Assembly: GCA_030425705.1 (NCBI GenBank)
Contig: JAUHZU010000014.1
Coordinates: forward strand, 1 to 64,000
Direction of reading: 5' to 3'
Source of the DNA: Phycisphaerae bacterium
GTDB lineage: Bacteria > Planctomycetota > Phycisphaerae > Phycisphaerales > Phycisphaeraceae
DNA: 64,000 nucleotides
This document shows positions 36,445 to 44,799 of the stretch, one piece after another. The translations under genes and the position numbers were made by a program. Under the pieces are notes generated by a model that saw only the letters and a program-made list of their open reading frames with translations, made no database searches and was not told the origin of the DNA. Every line of letters starts with the position of its first letter. Position 1 is the stretch's first letter.

Positions 36445-36460
36445 GGGCACGCGGATTGCT
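36445..36460 (+). promoter_or_regulatory. Sigma54 (-24/-12) promoter of the flgB operon
   Basis: GGGCACG (36445-36451), four nt, then TTGCT (36456-36460). Against the consensus TGGCACG-N4-TTGCW only the first base differs, and the -24 GG and -12 GC are 12 nt apart as required. It lies 74 nt before the flgB ATG, directly behind the gene for a sigma54 activator. Confidence 0.8.
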
Positions 36461-36533
36461 TGTCTTTCCAGGCCGGGCCCCAGCGTTGGGCCTGGGCCGA
36501 CCCCGCGGGTGTCCCGCGAGAGGAGTGTGGATC

Positions 36534-36983
36534 ATGATCCAGGGCATGTTTGACCGCGGCGCCATGCCGGCCCTCGAACGCATGGCGCAGTTCACCGGCG
36601 AGCGCAACAAGCTGATCGCCAACAACATCGCCAACTTCTCGACGCCGTACTACAAGGCCGTGGACATGGACCCCCGCGCCTTCCAGGCCCAGTTGCGGGA
36701 CGCGATCGACCGCCGACGCTCCGCGGCCGAGGCCCGTGACGGCCGACCGATGGGGCAGCTTGAACTGACCTCCGGCGGCCCCGCGAAGACCGACGCCGCC
36801 GGCAACCTGACCTTCGAGCCGACCCAGTCCAACGAAAACATCCTCTACCACGACGAAAACAACCGCGACCTTGACCGCACCATGCAGGACCTTGTCGAAA
36901 ACACGCTCGTCCACCGCGCGACGATCGACCTGATGAAGAACCAGTTCGACATGCTCGAGTTGGCGATCCGTGGCCGGCTCTAA
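36534..36983 (+). CDS. flgB: Flagellar basal-body rod protein FlgB
   Basis: A proximal rod subunit in the periplasm, exported by the flagellar type III system. The 149-residue protein has the rod/hook N-terminal motif NKLIANNIANFSTPYYKAVDM and the C-terminal helix LVENTLVHRATIDLMKNQFDMLELAIRGRL, both needed for helical packing. ATG 36534 follows AGAGGAG. It is the first gene behind the sigma54 promoter, with flgC 55 nt downstream. Confidence 0.95.
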   Translation: MIQGMFDRGAMPALERMAQFTGERNKLIANNIANFSTPYYKAVDMDPRAFQAQLRDAIDRRRSAAEARDGRPMGQLELTSGGPAKTDAAGNLTFEPTQSNENILYHDENNRDLDRTMQDLVENTLVHRATIDLMKNQFDMLELAIRGRL

Positions 36984-37038
36984 AACCGACCGCCGTGACG
37001 TGACGCAGGCCCCATGATCGACTGAAAGCCGCACGCTT

Positions 37039-37452
37039 ATGTTTGGATCTCTCGACATATCGACCTCCGGCCTCGTCGCCCAGCGGACACGGGCCGACGT
37101 GGTCTCCGCCAACCTCGCCAACGCGAACACGGTGGAGGACGCCGACGGCAACAACATCCCCTTCCGCCGACGCCTCGCGATCCTCGCGCCCGGCGACCCG
37201 GCTACGGGCGACCCCAACGGCGTTCACGTCCGCGAGATCGCCCAGGACATGCGGCCGCCCAAGGAGAAGTACGCCCCCGACCACCCCCTCGCCGGGACAA
37301 CCGCTCGGCCGGGCTACATCTACACGCCGAACATCGATCCCATGACCGAGCAGGTCAACATGCTTGAGATCGCGCGCGCTTACGAGGCAAACATTGCGGC
37401 CGCGGAAGCGACTAAGACGATGATGCAGACATCCCTCCGCCTGATCGCCTGA
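37039..37452 (+). CDS. flgC: Flagellar basal-body rod protein FlgC
   Basis: A rod subunit of 137 residues. It opens with LDISTSGLVAQRTRADVVSANLANANTVEDADG, the rod-family helix with the ANLANANT signature, and ends with VNMLEIARAYEANIAAAEATKTMMQTSLRLI, the conserved FlgC C-terminus (EARAYEANV-type). The central region has the typical YIYTPNIDPMTEQVNM phrase. It assembles with FlgB and FliE above the MS ring. Confidence 0.96.
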   Translation: MFGSLDISTSGLVAQRTRADVVSANLANANTVEDADGNNIPFRRRLAILAPGDPATGDPNGVHVREIAQDMRPPKEKYAPDHPLAGTTARPGYIYTPNIDPMTEQVNMLEIARAYEANIAAAEATKTMMQTSLRLIA

Positions 37453-37481
37453 TAGGGCGGGTTTTATTGGATTCACCCCTC

Positions 37482-37790
37482 ATGCACGACCCTTTAGGAC
37501 ACATCCAGAGCCAGGGCGCTTCCCCGCTCCAGCCGACCCAGGCCGGCAACGCGGCGAAGAAGATCGAGGGCCCGGACTTCAAGCAGCACCTGATGGACAA
37601 CATCCAGCAGGTGAACAAGCTTCAGCAGGACGCCGAGGTCGCGATCGAGGACCTGGTCGCAGGCAACCGGGATGATATGGACAGCGTTTTGATGGCTAAA
37701 CAGAAGGCGGACATCGCGTTCCAGATGCTGCTGCAGGTGCGCAACAAGCTGATGGATGCTTACGAAGAAGTGAAGCAGATCCGCGTCTAA
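37482..37790 (+). CDS. fliE: Flagellar hook-basal body complex protein FliE
   Basis: The adaptor between MS ring and rod. About 102 residues from ATG 37482 (MHDPLGHIQ); a TTG at 37467 would add five. The conserved C-terminus is clear: LVAGNRDDMDSVLMAKQKADIAFQMLLQVRNKLMDAYEEVKQIRV, with MDAYxE(I/V) matching the family. The order flgB-flgC-fliE is the classical one. Confidence 0.93.
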   Translation: MHDPLGHIQSQGASPLQPTQAGNAAKKIEGPDFKQHLMDNIQQVNKLQQDAEVAIEDLVAGNRDDMDSVLMAKQKADIAFQMLLQVRNKLMDAYEEVKQIRV

Positions 37791-37912
37791 ACGAGTGGGG
37801 GCTGGGGACCGAGGCATGAGCAGGACGCGAAGCCACGGGACCGACGCCGGCCTCAAGACGCGGGCAGGTATTGAGACACGCGGCGGAGCCGCGCACGGCA
37901 TGGAGGCCGGCC

Positions 37913-39592
37913 ATGAACTTTGACTTTATCCAGCGGAGCTGGACCCAGATCCAGGCCCACGTGGCCGACTGGAGCTTTACCACCAAGTGGCTCATCGGGT
38001 CGCTGGTGGTGATCCTGCTATTGGTCGGGGTGATCTTCGTGAACCTCGCGTCTGCGCCGCAGATGGTGCCGATCAGCACCGTCGCCGAGGGCGGGGCCGT
38101 GGAGTTGGTCGCCCACCTCGAGGCCGACGGCATCGAGAACGAGGTCCGCGGCAGTCAGGTCTACGTCCGCTCCAAGGACCAGAGCCGGGCCATCGCCACA
38201 CTCGCCAGCCACAACCTCATCTCGCCCAACGCCTACGCCGCCTTCGAAGAGTTGGTCAGCAACCAGTCCTGGATGACGACCAACCGCCAGAGCGATCAGC
38301 AGATGCGCATGGCGACGGGCAAGTTCCTCGGCACCGTCGTCGGCGAGTTCCCCGGCGTCGACCACGCCTACGTCGTGATCGACAAGCCCGACACCGTCGG
38401 CATCGGCCTGGGCTACGTCCCGCCGTCGGCGATGGTGACCGTGAGCATGCAGCCCGGGCAGGAGGTGAACCGCCGCATGGCCGACGCGCTGATCTCGTTG
38501 CTGACCGGCTCGGTGTCGGGGCTGCCGGCCCAGAACGTCAAGGTCATCGACGCGACGAACCACCGCGAGTTCGGCCCGCGCGACTCGGACAGCATCGACG
38601 CCGGCACGCACCTGGAGCACCTCATGGCCCAGGAACGCCTCCACAAGGAGAAGGTCGAGGAAGTGCTCCGCAGCTTCTCGGGCGCGATGGTCGCCGTGAA
38701 GATCGTGACCAGCCAGGTCACCCGCCGGTCGGACGAGTACACGGGCTACGACAAGCCCGCGGTCGCCTCGGAGATGACCAGCGAACAGACAATGAGCAAC
38801 ATGCAGGCCGGCGGCGAGGCGGGCAGCCGCTCGAACACCGGCGCGTCGATCGACACCGGCGGCGGGGTCGGCACGTCGTCGTCCACCACCGAGAACGAGA
38901 CCAGGTTCCACGAGCCCCAGGTCATCCGCCGGACGCAGGAGCAGGTCGCGGGCAACGAGATCCGCCTGATCAACGTGTCGGTCGCGATCCCCCGCAGCTA
39001 CTTCGTGCAGATCTACATGGCCCAGCAGGGCGGGTCGGAGAGCGTCGAGCCCCCGACCGACGCCGAGCTCGAGCCGATCATCGAGGCGGAAAAGTCGAAG
39101 ATCAAGGACCTGGTCGAGCCGCAGCTCGTCGCGATGCCGACCGAGAGCGGGGCCGAGGGCGGCGCTTCGGCGACGCAGCCGGGCACGATCAGCGTCGCGA
39201 TGGTGTACGACCGGGCGTTCCTCGAACCGGTCGCCGCGGGCAGCTCCAGCGGGCTCGGCGCGGTGATCGATTCGGAGTGGGCCCCGATGGCGATGGTCGG
39301 CTCGCTCGCGGTGATCTCGCTGGTGTTCATGCTCGGCATGGTCAAGAAGGCGACCCGCACCGAGTCCATGCCGACCGTCGAAGAGCTCGCCGGCGTCCCG
39401 CCGACGCTCCCGACCGAGGACGACCTGATGGGCGAGGTCGATGAGATGGACGGCGGGCTGGCGGGGGTCGAGGTCGCCGAGGAAGACCTCCGAAGCCGGC
39501 AGATCGCCGAGCAGATCAGCGAGCTGGTCAAGGCCAACCCCGAGGAGGTCAGCAACCTGCTGGGCAAGTGGGTCGAGACCGAGAAGCTCTAA
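37913..39592 (+). CDS. fliF: Flagellar MS-ring protein FliF
   Basis: The 559-residue protein spans the membrane twice: helix 1 at about 24-46 (TKWLIGSLVVILLLVGVIFVNLA) and helix 2 near 460-482 (PMAMVGSLAVISLVFMLGMVKKA). Between them are the periplasmic ring-building motifs, including YVVIDKPD, SAMVTVSMQPGQEVNRRMADALISLLTGSVSGLPAQNVKVID and the beta-collar region (serine/glycine-rich, about 290-350). The cytosolic tail ends with QISELVKANPEEVSNLLGKWVE, the FliG-binding segment. ATG 37913 is chosen over ATG 37871, which adds unrelated residues. Confidence 0.95.
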   Translation: MNFDFIQRSWTQIQAHVADWSFTTKWLIGSLVVILLLVGVIFVNLASAPQMVPISTVAEGGAVELVAHLEADGIENEVRGSQVYVRSKDQSRAIATLASHNLISPNAYAAFEELVSNQSWMTTNRQSDQQMRMATGKFLGTVVGEFPGVDHAYVVIDKPDTVGIGLGYVPPSAMVTVSMQPGQEVNRRMADALISLLTGSVSGLPAQNVKVIDATNHREFGPRDSDSIDAGTHLEHLMAQERLHKEKVEEVLRSFSGAMVAVKIVTSQVTRRSDEYTGYDKPAVASEMTSEQTMSNMQAGGEAGSRSNTGASIDTGGGVGTSSSTTENETRFHEPQVIRRTQEQVAGNEIRLINVSVAIPRSYFVQIYMAQQGGSESVEPPTDAELEPIIEAEKSKIKDLVEPQLVAMPTESGAEGGASATQPGTISVAMVYDRAFLEPVAAGSSSGLGAVIDSEWAPMAMVGSLAVISLVFMLGMVKKATRTESMPTVEELAGVPPTLPTEDDLMGEVDEMDGGLAGVEVAEEDLRSRQIAEQISELVKANPEEVSNLLGKWVETEKL

Positions 39593-39634
39593 CGTACCGC
39601 ACCCAGCACGCACGAAGGACCGAGACCCCGCCCG

Positions 39635-40687
39635 ATGCCAGACGCTACGGATACCGCGACCCAGACGCCCCCGGCCTCCCGGCACGAGGGGCTGTCGGGG
39701 ACCAAGAAGGCCGCGATCCTCCTGCTCGCGATCGACCAGGAGGCCGCCGCGCTGATCCTCCGTCAACTCGGCGCACAGGCCGTCGAAGAGGTCACGCGCG
39801 AGCTGGCGAGCACCGGCGGGGTGAAGAAGGAAGTCCGTGATGCCGTGCTGCGCGAATTTTACGACCTCGCCGTCGCGCATAGCTGGGCCCGCGAGGGCGG
39901 CCTGGACTACGCTAAGTCGCTGCTCGCACAGTCGCTGGACCCCGCCGAGGCCGACCGTATCCTCCAGCAGATCAGCCAGCAGGTGCGCAAAACCCCGTTC
40001 TCGTTCCTCCAGAAGGCGGAGTCGACGAACCTGCTCACCTTTATCCAAGACGAGCACCCGCAGACCATCGCGCTGATCGTCTCGCACCTCGCCTTCCACA
40101 AGGCCTCGGAGATCCTGGCCGGCCTGCCCACGCCCAAGCAGATCGAGGTCGTCAAACGTGTCGCCAATATGGAGCAGACCAACCCCGAGGTCATCAGTGA
40201 GGTCGAGCGCGGCCTCGAGGCCCGGCTGGCGAACATGCTCAACCAGTCGTTCGAGAAGATCGGCGGGGTCAACTCCGTCGCCGAGATGCTCAACCTCGTC
40301 GACCGCACGACGGAGAAGGGCATCATGGAAGGCCTCGAGGCCGACGACCCGGACCTGGTCGAAGAGATCCGCCGGCTGATGTTCGTGTTCGAGGACATCC
40401 TGCTCGTGGACGACAAGGGCATCCAGGCCGTGCTCAAGGAGATCGAGAACGACGAGCTGGCGCTCGCGCTCAAGACCGCGAGCCAGGAGCTCAAGGACAA
40501 GGTGTTCAAGAACATGTCAGAGCGTGCCGCGGCCATGATCGGCGAGGACATGGAGTTCATGGGCCCGGTCCGCGTCAGCGACGTCGAGCAGGCGCAGCAG
40601 CGCATCGTCGACATCGTCCGCCGACTGGAAGACGCCGGGGAAATCATCATCGCCGGCCGCGGCGGCGACAAGGACATGATCGTGTAG
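39635..40687 (+). CDS. fliG: Flagellar motor switch protein FliG
   Basis: The C-ring protein that meets the stator and generates torque. The 350-residue protein shows the N-terminal FliF-binding domain (GTKKAAILLLAIDQEAAALILRQL), the middle domain with the EHPQ motif (FIQDEHPQTIALIVSHLAFHKASEIL) and the C-terminal torque domain (MFVFEDILLVDDKGIQAVLKEIENDELALALKTASQELKDKVFKNMSERAAAMIGEDMEFMGPVRVSDVE) carrying the conserved charged residues on the torque helix. Confidence 0.97.
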   Translation: MPDATDTATQTPPASRHEGLSGTKKAAILLLAIDQEAAALILRQLGAQAVEEVTRELASTGGVKKEVRDAVLREFYDLAVAHSWAREGGLDYAKSLLAQSLDPAEADRILQQISQQVRKTPFSFLQKAESTNLLTFIQDEHPQTIALIVSHLAFHKASEILAGLPTPKQIEVVKRVANMEQTNPEVISEVERGLEARLANMLNQSFEKIGGVNSVAEMLNLVDRTTEKGIMEGLEADDPDLVEEIRRLMFVFEDILLVDDKGIQAVLKEIENDELALALKTASQELKDKVFKNMSERAAAMIGEDMEFMGPVRVSDVEQAQQRIVDIVRRLEDAGEIIIAGRGGDKDMIV

Positions 40688-40775
40688 GGAGCGACGAGGG
40701 GTGAGGATCGAGGATCGAGATTGAGCCCCGAGGCGCTATATAGCAGCCACCAGCCACAAAACCAGCCCCCGCCCC

Positions 40776-41633
40776 ATGCCCGTACTGAAGTCACAACTCG
40801 CGCCGCCCGCGATGAAAGAGGCGATCGTCTTAGACCTCGGGGACTTGGGCGCACAAGCCGCGCGGATCCGCGAGCAGGCGGCCCGGCAGGCGGAGGAAAC
40901 GCTTGCGGCCGCCCGGGCCAAGGCCGACGCGCTGGTCGCGGACGCGTTGGCCCAGGCCGAGCAGCGCGGCTACGCCGAAGGCCTCGCCAAGGGGACGGCC
41001 GAAGGCACCGAGCAGGGCCGCGCCCAGGCCTTGGCCGACGCCGCGGAGAAGCTGGATCACCTCACCGAGGCGTGGTCGCAGGCGGCGACAGCGTTTGACC
41101 AGCAGCGGCAGTCCATGGACCGCGAGGCGCGGGAGGCGGTGCTCGCGTTCGCGTTGCGCGCGGCCGAGAAGATCGTGCACCGGACGATCGAGACCGACAC
41201 GCAGGTTGCTGCCCGGCAGGTCGAGGCCGCGCTCGAAGCGGTGCTCTGGCCTCACGACGTCACGGTCTGTATCCACCCCGAGGACCGCGCCGCGGTTGAA
41301 GAAGCGCTGCCGCAACTGACCGCGAAGTTTGGCGCGCTCGGCCGCGTATCGCTGGTCGAAGACGACGCCGTCGGGCGGGGCGGCTGTGTGCTCAAGACCC
41401 TGAGCGGTTCGTCTGGTGCCGCGGCCGGTGGGCAGATCGACGCGACGATCCAGACGCAGTTGGATCGCCTGGCGGAACTGCTCCTGCCAGGTAGCGCCGC
41501 GCCAGCGGACGCCTCTGCAGAAGGACCTCTCGTAATGGAAGAAGCCGCGTCCGATGACTTCGCCGAACCGATCAAAGACAACGCGGCTTCGGAAACACCG
41601 CCCGATGACGAGCCCGCCGGGGAGAGCGCGTGA
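40776..41633 (+). CDS. fliH: Flagellar assembly protein FliH
   Basis: The stalk that regulates the FliI ATPase. The 285-residue protein has a long N-terminal helix with GxxxG-like repeats (QRGYAEGLAKGTAEGTEQGRAQAL), typical of FliH, followed by the conserved C-terminal domain (REAVLAFALRAAEKIVHRTIETD, WPHDVTVCIHPEDRAAVEEAL, DDAVGRGGCVLKTLSGS-x-DATIQTQLDRLAELLL). An acidic tail of about 50 residues is extra. It overlaps fliI by 4 nt (GTGA), so translation is coupled. Confidence 0.92.
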   Translation: MPVLKSQLAPPAMKEAIVLDLGDLGAQAARIREQAARQAEETLAAARAKADALVADALAQAEQRGYAEGLAKGTAEGTEQGRAQALADAAEKLDHLTEAWSQAATAFDQQRQSMDREAREAVLAFALRAAEKIVHRTIETDTQVAARQVEAALEAVLWPHDVTVCIHPEDRAAVEEALPQLTAKFGALGRVSLVEDDAVGRGGCVLKTLSGSSGAAAGGQIDATIQTQLDRLAELLLPGSAAPADASAEGPLVMEEAASDDFAEPIKDNAASETPPDDEPAGESA

Positions 41634-42988
41634 GTCTGCTCACGGACCAACTCGGTCTCATCCATGACGCGGTCACGCTGGAGGTCGTGGGGGCCGTGCG
41701 CGATGTGCGCGGGTTGTCGGCCCGGGTTGCAGCGCTGCCGGTGCCCATCGGGACGCAGGTCACCATCGCGACCGGGCGCGGCCGGGGGCCCTTGGTCGCC
41801 GGCGAGGTGGTGGGCTTCGAGGGCGTGTTGGCGGTCGTGATGGCGCTGGGCCCGCTCGCGGGGGTCGGGCCGGGCGACCCGGTGACTGCCGGTCAGCACG
41901 CGCAGCAGGTGCGGGTGGGCTCGTCGCTGCTGGGGCGTGTGCTGGATGGGTTGGGGCGTCCGATGGACGGGCTCGGCCCGCTGCGCGACACCGTGCCCCG
42001 GCCGCTGCAGCCGAGCCCGGTCGACGCGTTGTCCCGCCCGCCGATCGACGAGCCGCTGGCGACGGGGGTCCGCGCCGTGGACGGCATGACGACCCTGGGC
42101 AAGGGCCAACGCCTGGGCGTCTTTGCCGGGCCGGGCTGCGGCAAGTCCACGCTGCTGGGCATGATGGCGCGGCAGACCGAGGCGGACGTCAGCGTGATCG
42201 CGCTCGTCGGCGAACGCGGCCGCGAGGTGCGCGACTTTATCGACAAGGTGCTGGGCCCCGAGGGCCTGGCGCGCAGCGTCGTGGTCTGCGCGACCGGCGA
42301 TGAGCCCGCGCTGCTGCGTGTCCGCGCGGCGCTGGTCGCGACCACCATCGCCGAGCACTTCCGCGACCAGGGGCTGGACACCCTGTTGCTGGTCGACTCG
42401 GTGACCCGGCTGTGCCAGGCCCAGCGGCAGATCGGTCTCGCGGCGGGCGAGCCGCCGGCGACGCGCGGCTACCCGCCCAGCGTGTTCTCGCTGCTGCCCG
42501 AGCTGCTCGAGCGTTCCGGCCGGACTCCGTCGGGCTCGATCACCGGGCTCTACGCCGTGCTCGTCGAGGGCGACGACCTGACCGAGCCCGTGGCCGATGC
42601 GTGCATGGGCGTGCTCGACGGGCACATCGTCCTCTCGCGCAAGCTCGCCGACCGCGGGCACTTCCCCGCGATCGACGTGCTCGGGTCGATCAGCCGGGTG
42701 GCCGGCGAAGTCACACCGAAAGAACACCAGCAGGCGCGGCAGGAGCTGATCCGCCTCGTCGCGGCGTACCGCGACGTCGAGGACCTCCTGAACATCGGCG
42801 CGTATGCCGCGGGCAGCAGCGCCGAGTTCGACCTGGCGATCGCGGCCAAGCCGATGATCGACCAGTTCCTGCGCCAAGGCCGCGGCGAGGGCCCGTCCGA
42901 CGGCCGGGCCTCCATGGCGCACACCCAGTCCCAGCTCGGTGCGATCGTGAAGAGCCTGCAGCAGGCGGGGGCGCAATTGAAGCGATAG
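41630..42988 (+). CDS. fliI: Flagellum-specific ATPase FliI
   Basis: The hexameric ATPase of the flagellar export gate. The 452-residue protein has an F1-beta-like N-terminal barrel, Walker A GPGCGKST (167-174), IALVGERGREVRDFIDKVLG, Walker B DTLLLVDSVTR and the FliI/SctN phrase YPPSVFSLLPELLERSG, then TGLYAVLVEGDDLTEPVADA and DGHIVLSRKLADRGHFPAIDVLGSISRV. The start is GTG, coupled to fliH. Its usual partner fliJ follows only after a 650-nt interruption that carries a foreign-looking gene. Confidence 0.96.
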   Translation: MSLLTDQLGLIHDAVTLEVVGAVRDVRGLSARVAALPVPIGTQVTIATGRGRGPLVAGEVVGFEGVLAVVMALGPLAGVGPGDPVTAGQHAQQVRVGSSLLGRVLDGLGRPMDGLGPLRDTVPRPLQPSPVDALSRPPIDEPLATGVRAVDGMTTLGKGQRLGVFAGPGCGKSTLLGMMARQTEADVSVIALVGERGREVRDFIDKVLGPEGLARSVVVCATGDEPALLRVRAALVATTIAEHFRDQGLDTLLLVDSVTRLCQAQRQIGLAAGEPPATRGYPPSVFSLLPELLERSGRTPSGSITGLYAVLVEGDDLTEPVADACMGVLDGHIVLSRKLADRGHFPAIDVLGSISRVAGEVTPKEHQQARQELIRLVAAYRDVEDLLNIGAYAAGSSAEFDLAIAAKPMIDQFLRQGRGEGPSDGRASMAHTQSQLGAIVKSLQQAGAQLKR

Positions 42989-43036
42989 GCGGTACACCAA
43001 TCGTATGTATGTCATAGGCCACAAGACCGAATCGAA

Positions 43037-43519
43037 ATGCTACAGGATGTACCGCAGTCCGATGTGGGCGCACCATTACCGATGGTCCTATCTTCGGAGT
43101 ACCATCTCCTATTGGCATATCTTGTGCAACAGCCCAACCCAGCGTGGGATGGCTCGAATGTTGAGTTGATTTCGGCAGAGTCTGAAGGTGAAGTGGCGGT
43201 AGTCGAATTCGATAGACCCTCTCTTCATATGTTTGGTCCGCCGTGTGATGAGACATTCAGTAGTCACCCCCTTGCTGGTCGTGGGCTAGAGCCATACTCC
43301 GCTGTAGAAGTCCTTGATTCTTCGTGGAGGCTCCGTCGGATCGAGATGAATCGAGTACACCCGAGACACTCAGATTCACGGTTTGACGACCTGCGGCATT
43401 TTGTATTTACATTTCATGATTCGACTTTTGAGTGCCTTGCTCGTAGTTACTCAGTCAGTTTGACCGATGGGTCGATGCGGGATGTGGCACTCAATATGGC
43501 TAAGAAGCTACGCGCATAG
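43037..43519 (+). CDS. Unknown protein inserted between fliI and fliJ, AT-richer than neighbours
   Basis: A protein of 160 residues (145 from the alternative ATG 43082). Its G+C is about 42-52% per line against about 67% around it, and its codon use (many A/T third positions) differs from all flagellar genes, so recent acquisition is likely. The phrases SSEYHLLLAYLVQQ, LHMFGPPCDETFSSHPLAGRGLEPYSAVEVLDSSWRLRRIEMNRVHPRH and LRHFVFTFHDSTFECLA look like a conserved but unnamed family that I have seen scattered among bacteria. No signal peptide or catalytic motif is evident. The function is unknown; a flagellar role is doubtful. Confidence 0.7.
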   Translation: MLQDVPQSDVGAPLPMVLSSEYHLLLAYLVQQPNPAWDGSNVELISAESEGEVAVVEFDRPSLHMFGPPCDETFSSHPLAGRGLEPYSAVEVLDSSWRLRRIEMNRVHPRHSDSRFDDLRHFVFTFHDSTFECLARSYSVSLTDGSMRDVALNMAKKLRA

Positions 43520-43639
43520 TGCTAGATCCAATGGCATGAGAATCAATTCCAATCCGTTAGTCCACTTCCTGCCGATAGTGTCAGAATACTCGGCTGCATG
43601 GTTTGCCGTAGCCGGTTTCAGGTGCAAGGAGGCGCCGCG

Positions 43640-44146
43640 ATGGCACGATTCACGTTCCGCTACGAGACGATCCTCAAGCACCGCGAGAAGGCCGAGCAGC
43701 TCTGCCAGCGGGCGCTCGCGCAGCTCATGCACGAACGCAACGCGCTGATGCAGCGGCTGGCGCAGATGCAGGAGACGATCGGGCAGGCCAAGCGCGACGC
43801 CGCGTCGGGCCTGGTCGGCACGGTTGACCTGGACCAGGTGGCAGGAATTGCGCGGTACAGCGCAAGATGCACCGCCGACGGCCACGGGCTGGTCCGGCAG
43901 GTCGCGGAGCTGGAAACCCGCGTAGAACAGGCACGAAACCGTCTGATCGAGGCGTCGCGCGAGCGTCAGGCATTGGCTTTGCTAAGGGACAAGCAAGAGC
44001 AGGCCTGGCGGCTCGAACAGCGACGCATGGAGGCGAAGCGGTTCGACGAGCACGCCACCCAGGCCTACGCCCGTAGACCCCAGGCGGAGCCGAGCCCATG
44101 CGTACCCTTGCGACCGCGTTCACACTCGTCCTCATCATCAACCTGA
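43640..44146 (+). CDS. fliJ: Flagellar export protein FliJ
   Basis: The coiled-coil stalk of the FliI ATPase. About 168 residues, beginning MARFTFRYETILKHREKAEQLCQRALAQL, the usual FliJ opening, followed by almost continuous helix with heptads to residue 145 (LETRVEQARNRLIEASRERQALALLRDKQEQAWRLEQRRMEAKRFDEHA). AAGGAGG lies about 9 nt before the ATG at 43640. The last 16 residues overlap the next gene by 49 nt and are probably just overlap read-through. Its position after fliI, though interrupted, supports the call. Confidence 0.87.
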   Translation: MARFTFRYETILKHREKAEQLCQRALAQLMHERNALMQRLAQMQETIGQAKRDAASGLVGTVDLDQVAGIARYSARCTADGHGLVRQVAELETRVEQARNRLIEASRERQALALLRDKQEQAWRLEQRRMEAKRFDEHATQAYARRPQAEPSPCVPLRPRSHSSSSST

Positions 44147-44799
44147 TCGCCGGCGCCGGCTTCGTCGGCTGGCTGGCGATGAGTGGCCGGCTGGACAAGC
44201 AGCGGGTGCAGCAGACCGTCGACATGTACCGTGTCACGGTCGATCAGCAGGCGGCCGACGAGGCCCGGCTGCAGGAAGAAGCCGAAGAACAGGCCGCCTT
44301 GGAGCAGGAAGCCATCCGCATGGAGCAGGTGGCCGGCGGGCCGCTCACGCCCGAGCAGGTGCTCAATTCGCTCCACGATGTAGACGCGTACTACGACCAG
44401 TTGATCAAGCGCCGCGATGCGGAGGTCACGGCGATCCAGCGGCAGATCGACTCGACCCGCGCGATGGTGGAGGCGCAGTACGCCCAACTCGAGGCGGAGC
44501 GTGCCGAGTTCCAGGCCCTGCAGGAGCGCTGGCTCGAGGCGTCCCAGGAGGAAGACTTCAAGCAGGCCGTCGCGATGCTCGAAGGCATCCCCGCCCGTCA
44601 GGCGAAGCAGGTCCTGCAGGACATGCTGGGGCGTGGCGAAGAACAGCAGGTGGTTTCCTACCTCGCGGCGATGGATGAGCGCAAGGCCAACGGCGTGCTC
44701 AAAGAGTTCAAGACCCCCGAGGAAGTGGCACAGGCCGCGCAGCTTATCGAGCAGGTCCGCCTGCGTTCGGGGCTCGCGTTGCAGGAGGCAGGGCTCTGA
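44098..44799 (+). CDS. MotE-like flagellar chaperone/coiled-coil protein
   Basis: A 233-residue protein with one N-terminal membrane helix (FTLVLIINLIAGAGFVGWLAM), a long charged coiled coil (residues 45-165), and a C-terminal MgtE-N-like helical domain (DFKQAVAMLEGIPARQAKQVLQDMLGRGEEQQVVSYLAAMDERKANGVLKEFKTPEE). That layout and its place between fliJ and fliK match MotE, which supports the stator or FliG-related assembly in the periplasm. It overlaps fliJ by 49 nt and fliK by 1 nt (TGATG). Confidence 0.72.
   Translation: MRTLATAFTLVLIINLIAGAGFVGWLAMSGRLDKQRVQQTVDMYRVTVDQQAADEARLQEEAEEQAALEQEAIRMEQVAGGPLTPEQVLNSLHDVDAYYDQLIKRRDAEVTAIQRQIDSTRAMVEAQYAQLEAERAEFQALQERWLEASQEEDFKQAVAMLEGIPARQAKQVLQDMLGRGEEQQVVSYLAAMDERKANGVLKEFKTPEEVAQAAQLIEQVRLRSGLALQEAGL

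Noticed and set aside
38018-40099. A 693-residue minus-strand frame opposite fliF-fliG
   Set aside because: Antisense artefact of GC-rich coding sequence; no motifs, and it contradicts two certain genes.
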